Assembly: GCA_029098125.1 (NCBI GenBank)
Contig: JAQXNS010000135.1
Coordinates: 1-44,187 of the forward strand
DNA from: a bacterium
GTDB taxonomy: Bacteria; Bacillota_I; Bacilli_A; RFN20; CAG-826
Length of the DNA: 44,187 nucleotides
Direction: 5' to 3'
The notes below the pieces were generated by a model. It was not told the DNA's origin. It was given only the letters and a program-made list of their open reading frames with translations, and did not search any database. Below, piece after piece: positions 19,464-28,668 of the stretch. The position numbers were made by a program, and so were the translations under genes. The first letter of the stretch is position 1; every line of letters begins with the position of its first letter.

Positions 19464-20852
19464 ATGCCTGAATTGCCAGAAGTTGAAACTGTAATTAATA
19501 CGATACGACCACATATCATAAATAAAGAAATCGAAAAAATTGAAGTATATTACGATAGACTAATCCAATCAAATTTGGATGAATTCAAGACCAAATTAAT
19601 CAATCAAAAATTCATCAATGTAACTCGTTATGGAAAGTTTATTTTTCTTCATTTAACAAATGATTTTGTAATCATTACGCACCTTAGAATGGAAGGGAAA
19701 TTTCGTTTTGAAAATTCTCATAATTTAAGAAAAAAGCACACTTCTGCAGGGTTTTTCTTTAAAGATGGCACTTCTTTAGCCTTTGATGACACTAGAAAAT
19801 TTGGATTAATGTATCTTAGCGATGAAGCAAATTTTAAAGAAACAAAGATGATTAAAAAGTTAGGAATTGAAGCTAATAAAATTAGTGAAAATGACTATGA
19901 ATTTTTGATCAAAAAATTCAAAAAAAATAAATGCATAAAAGAATTATTATTAGATCAATCTATCCTTGCTGGAATTGGAAATATTTACGCTGATGAAATT
20001 TTATTTTCAACAAAAATTAATCCTTTTAGAAAAGGAAATGATATTAGCGATGAAAAATATCATGAAATTTTTCAAGCATCAAACCAAATACTTAATAAAG
20101 CAATTACATTAGGTGGATCAACAATCCACTCCTTCCATCCAAGCGAAGGGGTTGATGGAAAATTCCAAGAAACTTTACTTTGTTATGGAAAAAGTGGAAC
20201 ACCATGTCCAAATTGTAATACAACTTTACACAAAGATTTTATTGGAGGACGAGGCACAACTTTTTGTCCAAATTGTCAAATTGATAAATCTTTAGAAAAA
20301 GGAATTGCAATAACTGGTCCTATAGGAAGTGGAAAATCAACAATCTTAAATTATTTTAAAGAAAAAGGGTTTATCACATATAGTTGCGATGAGATGGTTC
20401 ATAAATTATATGAAAAACCAGAAATTTCAAGAAAAATCTCACAAATTTTAAACGCACCTTTTGATATAAACAATAAAAAAACTACAAGACTTGCAAGAAA
20501 AATTATGATTGATAATCCTGAAATCAAAAAGAAAATCGAATCATATATTTATCCAATTCTTGAAAAAGAAATGGTATTAATTATTAAAAACAACGAAAAG
20601 CCAGTTTTTGAAGTCCCAACTTTATTTAAAGCACATCTAGAATATTTATTTAAAACTATTATCGTTATTGAGATTTCAAAAGAACAACAAATTAAAAATT
20701 TAGAAAATAGAAACGATGACATCAACTCATCGATTAATCTAAATAAAGATTACGAAATCAAAAAATACCAAGATAAAATAAAAATTGTTAAAGCTGATGG
20801 TAACTTTAACAATTTATATGCTCAAATTGATGAAATTATTAAATCAATATAG
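19464..20852 (+). CDS. Fused formamidopyrimidine-DNA glycosylase (MutM/Fpg) - dephospho-CoA kinase (CoaE)
   Basis: N-terminus MPELPEVETV...; Zn finger CPNCN...FIGGRGTTFCPNCQ; continues after a very short linker into GIAITGPIGSGKSTILNYFKEKGF..., CDEMVHKLYE, FEVPTLFKAHLEYLF in one 462-aa ORF. Confidence 0.93.
   Translation: MPELPEVETVINTIRPHIINKEIEKIEVYYDRLIQSNLDEFKTKLINQKFINVTRYGKFIFLHLTNDFVIITHLRMEGKFRFENSHNLRKKHTSAGFFFKDGTSLAFDDTRKFGLMYLSDEANFKETKMIKKLGIEANKISENDYEFLIKKFKKNKCIKELLLDQSILAGIGNIYADEILFSTKINPFRKGNDISDEKYHEIFQASNQILNKAITLGGSTIHSFHPSEGVDGKFQETLLCYGKSGTPCPNCNTTLHKDFIGGRGTTFCPNCQIDKSLEKGIAITGPIGSGKSTILNYFKEKGFITYSCDEMVHKLYEKPEISRKISQILNAPFDINNKKTTRLARKIMIDNPEIKKKIESYIYPILEKEMVLIIKNNEKPVFEVPTLFKAHLEYLFKTIIVIEISKEQQIKNLENRNDDINSSINLNKDYEIKKYQDKIKIVKADGNFNNLYAQIDEIIKSI
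19739..19756 (-). repeat. Dispersed motif copy F, inside mutM domain
   Basis: + strand CACTTCTGCAGGGTTTTT; exact core on the minus strand. Confidence 0.7.
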
Positions 20853-21722
20853 GCTAACTTTATTGATTGGAATAGTTTTTTCGATTTTTGAATCTAAAAT
20901 AGCACGTAATTGATTTGCCATAATGTCATTTCCACTACGTGAAAAACTATATAATTGTTGAATTTCTTTTAATGAAAAGTCGCTTGTAAAAATAGTGATT
21001 TTATTTTGTTTTGCTCTATTTTTTAAGATTGGAATTATGATATTATCACGAATTAATTCGTTTTTATATTCACTTCCAAAATCATCAAAAACTACTACTG
21101 ACATATTTGAATACGCTTCAAGAGTTTCACTAAATTCACTTTTGTTCTTAAAATATAAATCGTTTAACTCTTTAATTCTTACAGGAGTATTTAAAAAAGC
21201 AATTGGTGCATATTTCTCATTTGCAAAACTATGATTTACAATCGCAATTGCAGCATAAGTTCTTCCACTTCTTAAAGGTCCGTTAATAAAAACCCATTTT
21301 CCTTCTTTGATATAAGTGTAAATTACCTTCAAAGCAGTTTGATTAATTTCTTTTATTGAGACTTTTGATAATTCTTCATCAAAATCTCTTTCTAAAAACG
21401 AAGATAAATATTCACAATGTTTTAAATATGGTTCAAGTGGGACATAGTCTCTTTCAATAATTTTTCCGTTCCTAACTAAAATTAATCTTTGAGTCATATT
21501 TGCTTTTAAGCAATCTTCGTAAGTACGAATTTTTCTAGCTTTTTTAATATCGCTCAAATATTCAGAAAATTTCATGACATTATCAAAAATTTCCTGATTT
21601 GTATATCCTTCTTCAACTAAAATATGAAAATCATCATCATTTAATATCTTTGCATATAATTCCTTTTGATATTCTTTTAAAGAATCGTTAGAAATATGTA
21701 AATTAGCATTAAGTTTTTCCAT
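20844..21722 (-). CDS. dnaI: Primosomal helicase loader DnaI-like AAA+ protein
   Basis: AAA+ domain with NGPLRSGRTYAAIAI (P-loop variant), VVVFDDFGSEYKNE Walker B; directly follows dnaB. Confidence 0.85.
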   Translation of the reverse strand: MEKLNANLHISNDSLKEYQKELYAKILNDDDFHILVEEGYTNQEIFDNVMKFSEYLSDIKKARKIRTYEDCLKANMTQRLILVRNGKIIERDYVPLEPYLKHCEYLSSFLERDFDEELSKVSIKEINQTALKVIYTYIKEGKWVFINGPLRSGRTYAAIAIVNHSFANEKYAPIAFLNTPVRIKELNDLYFKNKSEFSETLEAYSNMSVVVFDDFGSEYKNELIRDNIIIPILKNRAKQNKITIFTSDFSLKEIQQLYSFSRSGNDIMANQLRAILDSKIEKTIPINKVSLY

Positions 21723-21726
21723 AATC

Positions 21727-22959
21727 CTAATCTCCTAAATCAAAATCAACTTCACTATTTTCAAATTTTGAAAAATCTACTTCTTCTTCATCAAAAGAAT
21801 CATCATTTTTAATTTGATCTTCTTCATTTTTTGCTTTAATTGTTGCCTTGGATTCATCATAAAGCACATTTATAACGTCAAGAGTTGATTTGCATTTTTT
21901 TCTAATTAATGTTGATGCAAGCTTTAAAATATAGTTTTTAGATAGCTCACCATCTTTTTTAGTTAAAACAAAATCAATTAAAGCATTGATCATTCCACTT
22001 GAAAAATTAAATTCAAAAGCAAGTCTTTCAAGCAAATTCTTATCAGCATCAACTACATCAATTCCATTTTGTTTTTCTTTTAAAAATAGTCTTGGCGCTG
22101 TTTCTTCATATTTACGAATTTTTGTTGCCCATTCGCTATTTCCATTAACATTTGATTTCTTTAAAACTTTAATTTCATTAGGTGTAAAGCTTTTAACCAC
22201 TGCTTTTGCCTTTCTTTTTACTTCATTTTCATCAAATTTTCTGCCTTTTGGACCAAATGGGTTGTAACATTCACTTAAAATCGATCCAATTACTTCTTCG
22301 CTTAATCCATAAAGGGTTCCAACTTTATGAGCAAATTCTATATATTTTTCATCGAATTCTTTGACATTAATTTGTGTGTTTTTCTTTAAATAGTTAAGCA
22401 ATTTGATATCAGAAAAATTGTCTTTGATATTATTTTTGCTTCTTCCAAGAAGTTTATCACCACTATTCATATCTAAAGCTTTGACATCAAAAATAACTTG
22501 GAAACTGTCTTGAATTTTTGCAGATTGATTGACATAATCTTCTTCATTAACTTTAGTTTCGTATTTACTGATAATCTCAAAAAATCTTTCTTCACCAACC
22601 GTCTCAATAAATAGTCCTTTTAAAACAAGGTTATTAAAGAAGTTTTTAGGTGTTTCTACATCGTTTAATATATATAAATAGGAAGAAGAATCATTTTTTT
22701 CATAAAAAGAAAGAAGTCCGATTGATTCAAGTGTCTTTTTAGCAAATAAAAAGTCCTGAAGTGACATTTCACATTTATTGATTAATTCATTAGTTGTTGA
22801 AAAAATGCGATTTGTTTTAATTGAATTCATTAAAAACATATACAAAAAAGCACTGTCTTTACCAATGAGTGGCAAATATAGATCAAATAAATAATTTAAT
22901 GAGCCCTCTTCTAAAAGGCCTCTTTTTGTTATTTCAATTTTCAAATCAACATTAATCAT
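21727..22959 (-). CDS. dnaB: DnaB/DnaD-type replication initiation and membrane attachment protein
   Basis: DnaD-like region LNYLKKNTQINVKEFDEKYIEFAHKVGTLYGLSEEVIGSILSECYNPFGP and gene order dnaB-dnaI. Confidence 0.8.
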   Translation of the reverse strand: MINVDLKIEITKRGLLEEGSLNYLFDLYLPLIGKDSAFLYMFLMNSIKTNRIFSTTNELINKCEMSLQDFLFAKKTLESIGLLSFYEKNDSSSYLYILNDVETPKNFFNNLVLKGLFIETVGEERFFEIISKYETKVNEEDYVNQSAKIQDSFQVIFDVKALDMNSGDKLLGRSKNNIKDNFSDIKLLNYLKKNTQINVKEFDEKYIEFAHKVGTLYGLSEEVIGSILSECYNPFGPKGRKFDENEVKRKAKAVVKSFTPNEIKVLKKSNVNGNSEWATKIRKYEETAPRLFLKEKQNGIDVVDADKNLLERLAFEFNFSSGMINALIDFVLTKKDGELSKNYILKLASTLIRKKCKSTLDVINVLYDESKATIKAKNEEDQIKNDDSFDEEEVDFSKFENSEVDFDLGD

Positions 22960-23149
22960 CTTAATGATTATAAACTACTTAAAATTAATTTTTAAGTTTA
23001 ACTTTAATTTCAACAACAATTAATTCGTCGACTTTTGTGTTCTAGTACCAAATATAGAAAGCAAAAATTTTGAATTTTTTAATCATATAAAATATCAAAT
23101 AATCAATATTAAATATGTATCAATCTTTTCAATTTAAACAAAAATAGTT

Positions 23150-23167
23150 GAGTTCTGCAGGGTTTTT
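23150..23167 (-). repeat. Dispersed motif copy B (dnaB-pfkA intergenic)
   Basis: + strand GAGTTCTGCAGGGTTTTT; exact core on the minus strand. Confidence 0.85.
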
Positions 23168-23253
23168 GAGAAATTTTTTGAATTTTTGTACCTTTCACCG
23201 CCCCATTTTTTAAACAATTTTTTATGTAAATTAATCAAAAAATATAGCAACTG

Positions 23254-23278
23254 TTAATATTATAATTTATAATATTAA
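23254..23278. promoter_or_regulatory. Perfect 25-bp palindrome overlapping the pfkA -10
   Basis: TTAATATTATAA-T-TTATAATATTAA; contains TATAAT on each strand. Confidence 0.75.
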
Positions 23279-23300
23279 GCGTTTAGGAGGCAATTTTGCT

Positions 23301-24260
23301 ATGGTTAAAAAAATTGGTATTCTCACAAGCGGCGGAGACTCACAAGGAATGAACGCAACTTTATTAGGTGCTATTAGAACAGGATGCCGTTTAGGAAAAG
23401 AAATGTATGTTGTCTATGATGGCTATAAAGGATTAATCGACAATAACTTTGTAAAAGTTGGTCCTGATTTTATGGATCAAACTTACAATAAAGGTGGAAC
23501 AGTTATCAAAACTAAACGTCTTCCAGAATTTAAAGAAGAAAGAGTTAGAAAAATCGCAGTTGAAAATTTAAAGAAAGAAGGAATCGAAGCTTTAATTGTT
23601 ATTGGCGGCGATGGCTCTTACATGGGTGCTAAAAAATTAACTGAAATGGGCATCAACTGTGTTGGTTTACCAGGAACTATTGATAACGATATTTCAAGTA
23701 GCGATTTTACAATCGGTTTTGACACTGCTTTAAATAATGTTGTCACTGCAATTGATCAAATCAAAGAAACAATGAGTTCTCATAATAGATGTTGCTTAAT
23801 TGAAGTTATGGGAAACAAATGTCCAGATTTAACACTTTTTGCTGGCATCGCATGTAAAGCTGATTATATCGTTACTGCAGATAGACCACTTGAAGAAAAA
23901 GAACTTATTGAAAGTTTGAAAAAAGATAAAGAAGAAGGTAAAGATTGTGAAATCGTTTTAATTTCAGAAAAATTATACGATTTAAATGAATTAACAAAGC
24001 ATATTAAAGAACAAACTGGTTGGGATACAAGAAACGATGTTTTAGGTTACATCCAAAGAGGTGGCGCTCCAACTGCTATGGAAAGATTCAACTCAATTAG
24101 AATGGGTAGCTATGCAGTCGAACTACTTGATCAAGGTATCGGTGGCGTTTGCGTTGGACTTGTTAACAACGAATTAAAATATTTTGATATTCTAGAAGCA
24201 CTAGATTTCCCAAGAAATAAACACTTAGATTTATACAAAACTTACGATTTAATCAAGTAA
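23301..24260 (+). CDS. pfkA: 6-phosphofructokinase
   Basis: KKIGILTSGGDSQGMNA, VIGGDGSYMGAKKLTEMG, LPGTIDNDI, VLGYIQRGGAPTAMER; AGGAGG RBS. Confidence 0.95.
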   Translation: MVKKIGILTSGGDSQGMNATLLGAIRTGCRLGKEMYVVYDGYKGLIDNNFVKVGPDFMDQTYNKGGTVIKTKRLPEFKEERVRKIAVENLKKEGIEALIVIGGDGSYMGAKKLTEMGINCVGLPGTIDNDISSSDFTIGFDTALNNVVTAIDQIKETMSSHNRCCLIEVMGNKCPDLTLFAGIACKADYIVTADRPLEEKELIESLKKDKEEGKDCEIVLISEKLYDLNELTKHIKEQTGWDTRNDVLGYIQRGGAPTAMERFNSIRMGSYAVELLDQGIGGVCVGLVNNELKYFDILEALDFPRNKHLDLYKTYDLIK

Positions 24261-24270
24261 GAGGTTTAAT

Positions 24271-25734
24271 ATGGAACACGTCAATATGTTTAAAAACACA
24301 AAAATTGTTTGCACTATCGGCCCTGCTAGTGAGGACATGAAAACTCTTAAAAAACTCATCGAAAATGGTATGAATGTTTTAAGAATGAACTTCTCTCATG
24401 GCGATTATGATGAACAATTAAAAAAGTTAGAAAGATGTAGATTGCTTGAAGAAGAGGGTATTTACATTCCTGCAATGCTAGATACAAAAGGTCCTGAAAT
24501 TCGTACAAATGACATGGAAAATGGCAAAATTTCCATTAAAAAAGGTCAAATTACTAGAATTTCGATGAAAAAGGTCCTTGGAACACCTGAAAAAATCAGT
24601 GTAACTTTCGACAAACTTTTTGATGATGTTTCAATAGGAAACCATATCAAAATCGATGATGGAAAATTAAATTATCTCGTTATTGGCAAAGATGAAGCTA
24701 AAAGAGAAATTATCTGTGAAGCACAAAATGATCATGATATTTCTTCAAAAAAAGGTGTCAATTGCTCCGGAGCAAAATTAAATTCATTAGATTTTATTAG
24801 TGAAAAAGATTTAAGTGACTTAATTTGGGGTTGCGAAAACGGTGTTGATTTTATCAGTGCTTCTTTTGTTAGATGTGCTCGTGATGTTCAAGATATTAGA
24901 AATGTTTTAATCACACACGGACATCCAGAAATTAAAATCATCGCTAAAATTGAAAACTATGAAGCAATCGGAAGATTAGAAGAAATCGTTGATGCAAGCG
25001 ATGCCATTATGGTTGCTCGTGGCGATCTTGGACTTGAAATTCCTGAAGAAGAAGTTCCAATCATTCAAAAGAAACTTATTGATATGTGTAGAGCAAAAGG
25101 AAAACCAGTAATCACCGCTACTCAAATGCTTGATTCAATGGTTTATTCTCCAATTCCAACTAGAGCTGAAGTTAGTGACGTTGCAACTGCTATTACTGAA
25201 TCAACTGATTGCGTCATGTTAAGTGGGGAAAGCGCTAGCGGTAAATATCCAGTCGAAGCAGTCCAAATGCAAGCAAAAATTGCTCACACTATGGAAAAAA
25301 CACTTGATTATGAAACTCTTGCTAAAGAAGCATATGATACTTCAAATAAAGATAACAACGATGCTTTAGCAAACGCAATTGCAAATACAGCAAAGTTAAT
25401 TGGCGCAAAATTAATTGTTTCATTCACATCTAGCGGAAGATCTTCAAGAAGAATTTCAAAAGCCAGACCATGTTGTCCAATTCTTTCAATTTCAAATGAA
25501 TTAACAACTGTTAGACAAAACGCAATTTATTGGGGTGTTTACAGTGTATTATTAAAATCTAAGAAAATGCCTCAATTCATTGAAGACATGGAAGTTGTTG
25601 CAATAGCTCATGCAAAACGCTTTGGACTTCAAGCTGGGGACACTATTATTATTAGTGGCGGTACTCCAACAGGAAGTGGAAGAACTAATTTCATGAGAAT
25701 TGTTACAATTCCAAAAGATAGAGATTTATTATAG
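24271..25734 (+). CDS. pyk: Pyruvate kinase
   Basis: TKIVCTIGPASED, DTKGPEIRT, IMVARGDLGLEIP, KPVITATQMLDSM. Confidence 0.98.
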   Translation: MEHVNMFKNTKIVCTIGPASEDMKTLKKLIENGMNVLRMNFSHGDYDEQLKKLERCRLLEEEGIYIPAMLDTKGPEIRTNDMENGKISIKKGQITRISMKKVLGTPEKISVTFDKLFDDVSIGNHIKIDDGKLNYLVIGKDEAKREIICEAQNDHDISSKKGVNCSGAKLNSLDFISEKDLSDLIWGCENGVDFISASFVRCARDVQDIRNVLITHGHPEIKIIAKIENYEAIGRLEEIVDASDAIMVARGDLGLEIPEEEVPIIQKKLIDMCRAKGKPVITATQMLDSMVYSPIPTRAEVSDVATAITESTDCVMLSGESASGKYPVEAVQMQAKIAHTMEKTLDYETLAKEAYDTSNKDNNDALANAIANTAKLIGAKLIVSFTSSGRSSRRISKARPCCPILSISNELTTVRQNAIYWGVYSVLLKSKKMPQFIEDMEVVAIAHAKRFGLQAGDTIIISGGTPTGSGRTNFMRIVTIPKDRDLL

Positions 25735-25759
25735 TTTACAAATTTTAAAAATAGGACTA

Positions 25760-25996
25760 AACTAATCTTGCAACGACGAAGACATGTTGCTTTAACCTTT
25801 ATATTATTAGAGAAAGAAACATTTGGTGAAAGTTTCTAATATAAAATCTAGCAAAACTACTTCCGAGCATTTAAGGAAACTTAACGATTAAGCTATCGAC
25901 AAAGTTAGAATGAAGTGATTAAGATTTTTTTCTTAATAACTAAGGTGGTACCACGTAAATAATGCGTCCTTAGAGTTTATCTCTAAGGACTTTTTT
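25760..25996 (+). promoter_or_regulatory. T-box leader upstream of thrS
   Basis: Stem I-like GAGAAAGAAACATTTGGTGAAAGTTTC; candidate specifier ACT in AAAACTACTTCCGAGC; T-box AAGGTGGTACCACG (25942-25955); terminator GTCCTTAGAG-TTTAT-CTCTAAGGAC-TTTTTT (25966-25996). Confidence 0.93.
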
Positions 25997-26012
25997 ATAG
26001 GAGGAATTAACG

Positions 26013-27941
26013 ATGGAATTAAAATTACTCGATGGAAAAATTTTAAATTTAGAAGAAGGTAAAAATGGTCATGATGCAGCACTATTAATCAGCGAAGGTC
26101 TTGCTAGAAATTCACTTGCTTACAAACTTAATGGTGAACTTTTTGATCTATACACACCAATTAAAGAAAGTGGCGAGTTTGTCATTATAACTTCAAAAAG
26201 TGAAGAAGCTAAAGATATTTTAAATCACTCCGCTGCTCATTTAATGGCAGAGGCTATATCCTTATTATATAAAGGTGTGAAATTTGGTGTCGGCCCTGCA
26301 ATCGAAGAAGGTTTTTATTATGACGTTGATTTTAACGGTTATGTCTTAAAAGAAGAAGATTTAGCAAAAATCGAAGCAAAAATGAAGGAACTTTCAAAGA
26401 AAAACGAATATATCGTTAGAAAAAACGTCTCAAAAGAAGAAGCTTTAGAAATTTTTAAAAATGATGAATACAAAAAAGAATTAATTAATGAATTAGAAGG
26501 AAATATTTCTATTTACAAACAAGGTGAATATATAGATTTATGTCGTGGACCTCATGTTCCATCAACTGGTTTTATAAAATATTTCCATCTTGATAATATT
26601 GCTGGTGCATATTGGAGAGGCGATTCTAAAAATAAACAACTAACAAGAATTTATGGTGTTGCTTCATTTTCAAAAGAAGAACTTGAACATATTTTATTCA
26701 TTAGAGAAGAAGCAAAGAAAAGAGATCATAGAAAAATTGGTAAAGAACTTGGCTTATTTACAATTTCAGAGTATGGTCCAGGTTTCCCATTCTATTTACC
26801 AAATGGTTTAATGCTTAGAAGACAAATTGAAAACTGGTGGTATGATATTCATGATGAATACGGATACAAATTAATCAAGACTCCAATTATGTTATCAAAA
26901 GAGCTTTGGTTAACAAGCGGTCACTGGGACCACTACAAAGAAAATATGTACACAACAAAGATTGATGATAGAGACTTTGCAATCAAACCAATGAACTGCC
27001 CTGGATCAATTCTTGTTTACAACAATGAACTTCATTCATACAAAGATCTTCCATTAAGACTTGGTGAATTAGGTCTTGTTCATAGACACGAAGCAAGTGG
27101 AGCTTTAAATGGTTTATTCAGAGTTAGATGTTTCACTCAAGATGATGCTCATATTTTCTGTACACGTGATCAATTAAAATCTGAAATCGAAACATTATTA
27201 AAACTTTACGACAAAATTTACAGTGTTTTTGGCTTAAAATATTCTATCGTCTTATCAACAAAACCAGAATCAGACTATATTGGAGATGATGCAATCTGGG
27301 AACAAAGCGAAAAAATCTTAGCTGATGCATGTAGAGCAACAGGAAAAGATTTTAAAATTAATCCTGGTGATGGCGCTTTCTATGGTCCAAAACTTGATTT
27401 TAAACTCAAAGATTGTATGGGTAGAATTTGGCAATGTGGAACAATTCAACTCGATATGAATCTTCCAGAAAGATTTGATTGCACATATATCAACTCAAAA
27501 GGTGAAAAAGAAAGACCAATCATGCTTCATAGAGCAATTCTTGGTTCATTTGAAAGATTTATTGGTATCATCACAGAGAATTTTGCTGGTGCTTTCCCAA
27601 CATGGTGTGCTCCACTTCAAGTCAAAGTTCTTCCTGTAAACGACGAAGTTCATAGCGAATATGCAAATCAAGTCGTTAACACTTTAAGAAAACACAAAAT
27701 TAGAGTTGAACTTGATCCAGCAAGTGAAAAATTAGGGTACAGAATGAGAAATGCTCAAATCAAGAAAATCCCTTACACACTTGTTATTGGTGACAAAGAA
27801 AAAGAAAATAATGCTGTAACATATAGAAAATATGGATCAAAAGATCAAATCACAGTTTCTCTTGATGAATTCATTAAGTTAATTGAAAACGAAATTGAAA
27901 CTAAAGCATTATTAATCGATCCAGAAAAGATGGCTTTATAA
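26013..27941 (+). CDS. thrS: Threonyl-tRNA synthetase
   Basis: TGS domain, HSAAHLMAEA, PMNCPGSILVY, RVRCFTQDDAHIFC, anticodon-binding C-terminus; AGGAGG RBS. Confidence 0.98.
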   Translation: MELKLLDGKILNLEEGKNGHDAALLISEGLARNSLAYKLNGELFDLYTPIKESGEFVIITSKSEEAKDILNHSAAHLMAEAISLLYKGVKFGVGPAIEEGFYYDVDFNGYVLKEEDLAKIEAKMKELSKKNEYIVRKNVSKEEALEIFKNDEYKKELINELEGNISIYKQGEYIDLCRGPHVPSTGFIKYFHLDNIAGAYWRGDSKNKQLTRIYGVASFSKEELEHILFIREEAKKRDHRKIGKELGLFTISEYGPGFPFYLPNGLMLRRQIENWWYDIHDEYGYKLIKTPIMLSKELWLTSGHWDHYKENMYTTKIDDRDFAIKPMNCPGSILVYNNELHSYKDLPLRLGELGLVHRHEASGALNGLFRVRCFTQDDAHIFCTRDQLKSEIETLLKLYDKIYSVFGLKYSIVLSTKPESDYIGDDAIWEQSEKILADACRATGKDFKINPGDGAFYGPKLDFKLKDCMGRIWQCGTIQLDMNLPERFDCTYINSKGEKERPIMLHRAILGSFERFIGIITENFAGAFPTWCAPLQVKVLPVNDEVHSEYANQVVNTLRKHKIRVELDPASEKLGYRMRNAQIKKIPYTLVIGDKEKENNAVTYRKYGSKDQITVSLDEFIKLIENEIETKALLIDPEKMAL

Positions 27942-27944
27942 AAA

Positions 27945-28409
27945 GTGAAAACTAACGTAATGAGAATACTTGATTCAAATAATATCAAGTATTCTCAATA
28001 TGAATATGAAGCAAATCAATCATTAACTGGTGAAGAAATCGCTTCAATTTTACATGAAGATGTTAAATCAGTATTTAAAACTTTAATAACAAAAGGAAAA
28101 AGTAATGACTATTATGCCTTCATGATTCCAGTAAATAAAGAATTAGATTTAAAAAAGGCAGCAAAGACAGTTTGTGAAAAAAGTGTTGAAATGATTCCTT
28201 TTAAAGATCTATTAAAAATTACTGGTTATGTTCATGGAGGATGTTCACCACTTGGATTAAAAAAAGACTACCAAGTTTCAATTGACGAATCTGTTTTAGC
28301 TTTAGAAGAATTATATTTTTCTGGAGGTAAAGTTGGTGTTCAAGTCAAAGTTAAAGTTGATGATTTTTTAAATCTAGCACATCCAAAAATAGCAGACCTT
28401 GTAAAGTAA
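27945..28409 (+). CDS. ybaK: YbaK/EbsC-type Cys-tRNA(Pro)/Cys-tRNA(Cys) deacylase (GTG start)
   Basis: KTNVMRILDSNNIKYSQYEYE, DVKSVFKTLITKG, GGCSPLGLKK. Confidence 0.9.
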   Translation: MKTNVMRILDSNNIKYSQYEYEANQSLTGEEIASILHEDVKSVFKTLITKGKSNDYYAFMIPVNKELDLKKAAKTVCEKSVEMIPFKDLLKITGYVHGGCSPLGLKKDYQVSIDESVLALEELYFSGGKVGVQVKVKVDDFLNLAHPKIADLVK

Positions 28410-28425
28410 TTTACAAGGTTTTTTT
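28397..28425 (+). terminator. Terminator of ybaK
   Basis: CTTGTAAA-GTAA-TTTACAAG followed by T-run. Confidence 0.85.
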
Positions 28426-28436
28426 CAAAAATAATG

Positions 28437-28454
28437 GGGTTCTGCAGGGTTTTT
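28437..28454 (-). repeat. Dispersed motif copy C (after ybaK terminator)
   Basis: + strand GGGTTCTGCAGGGTTTTT; exact core on the minus strand, followed by GAGAAATTTTT as in copy B. Confidence 0.85.
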
Positions 28455-28572
28455 GAGAAATTTTTACAAAATCAAATTAAATGAATGTTATAGCGAGAAA
28501 TAAGCCCTTAAATATTTTTATTAATTAGATCAAATTTAATGCCATTGCTATTAAAAATATCAAAAATAAAAA

Positions 28573-28609
28573 ATAGGGTTTATTATATCTTTATAAAAAT
28601 AAACCCTAT
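28573..28609. terminator. Hairpin between ybaK and starch locus, possible bidirectional terminator
   Basis: ATAGGGTTTAT / ATAAACCCTAT, 11-bp perfect stem with a 15-nt loop. Confidence 0.6.
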
Positions 28610-28668
28610 ATAATCTTTAAAAAATCTCAATAGAACTCGATATATAAAATATGTAAAAAGATTCTATA

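Noticed and set aside
3280-28454. Dispersed motif as a Rho-independent terminator
   Set aside because: Core lacks a GC-rich stem, copy B lies between divergent genes, and copy C follows an independent terminator.
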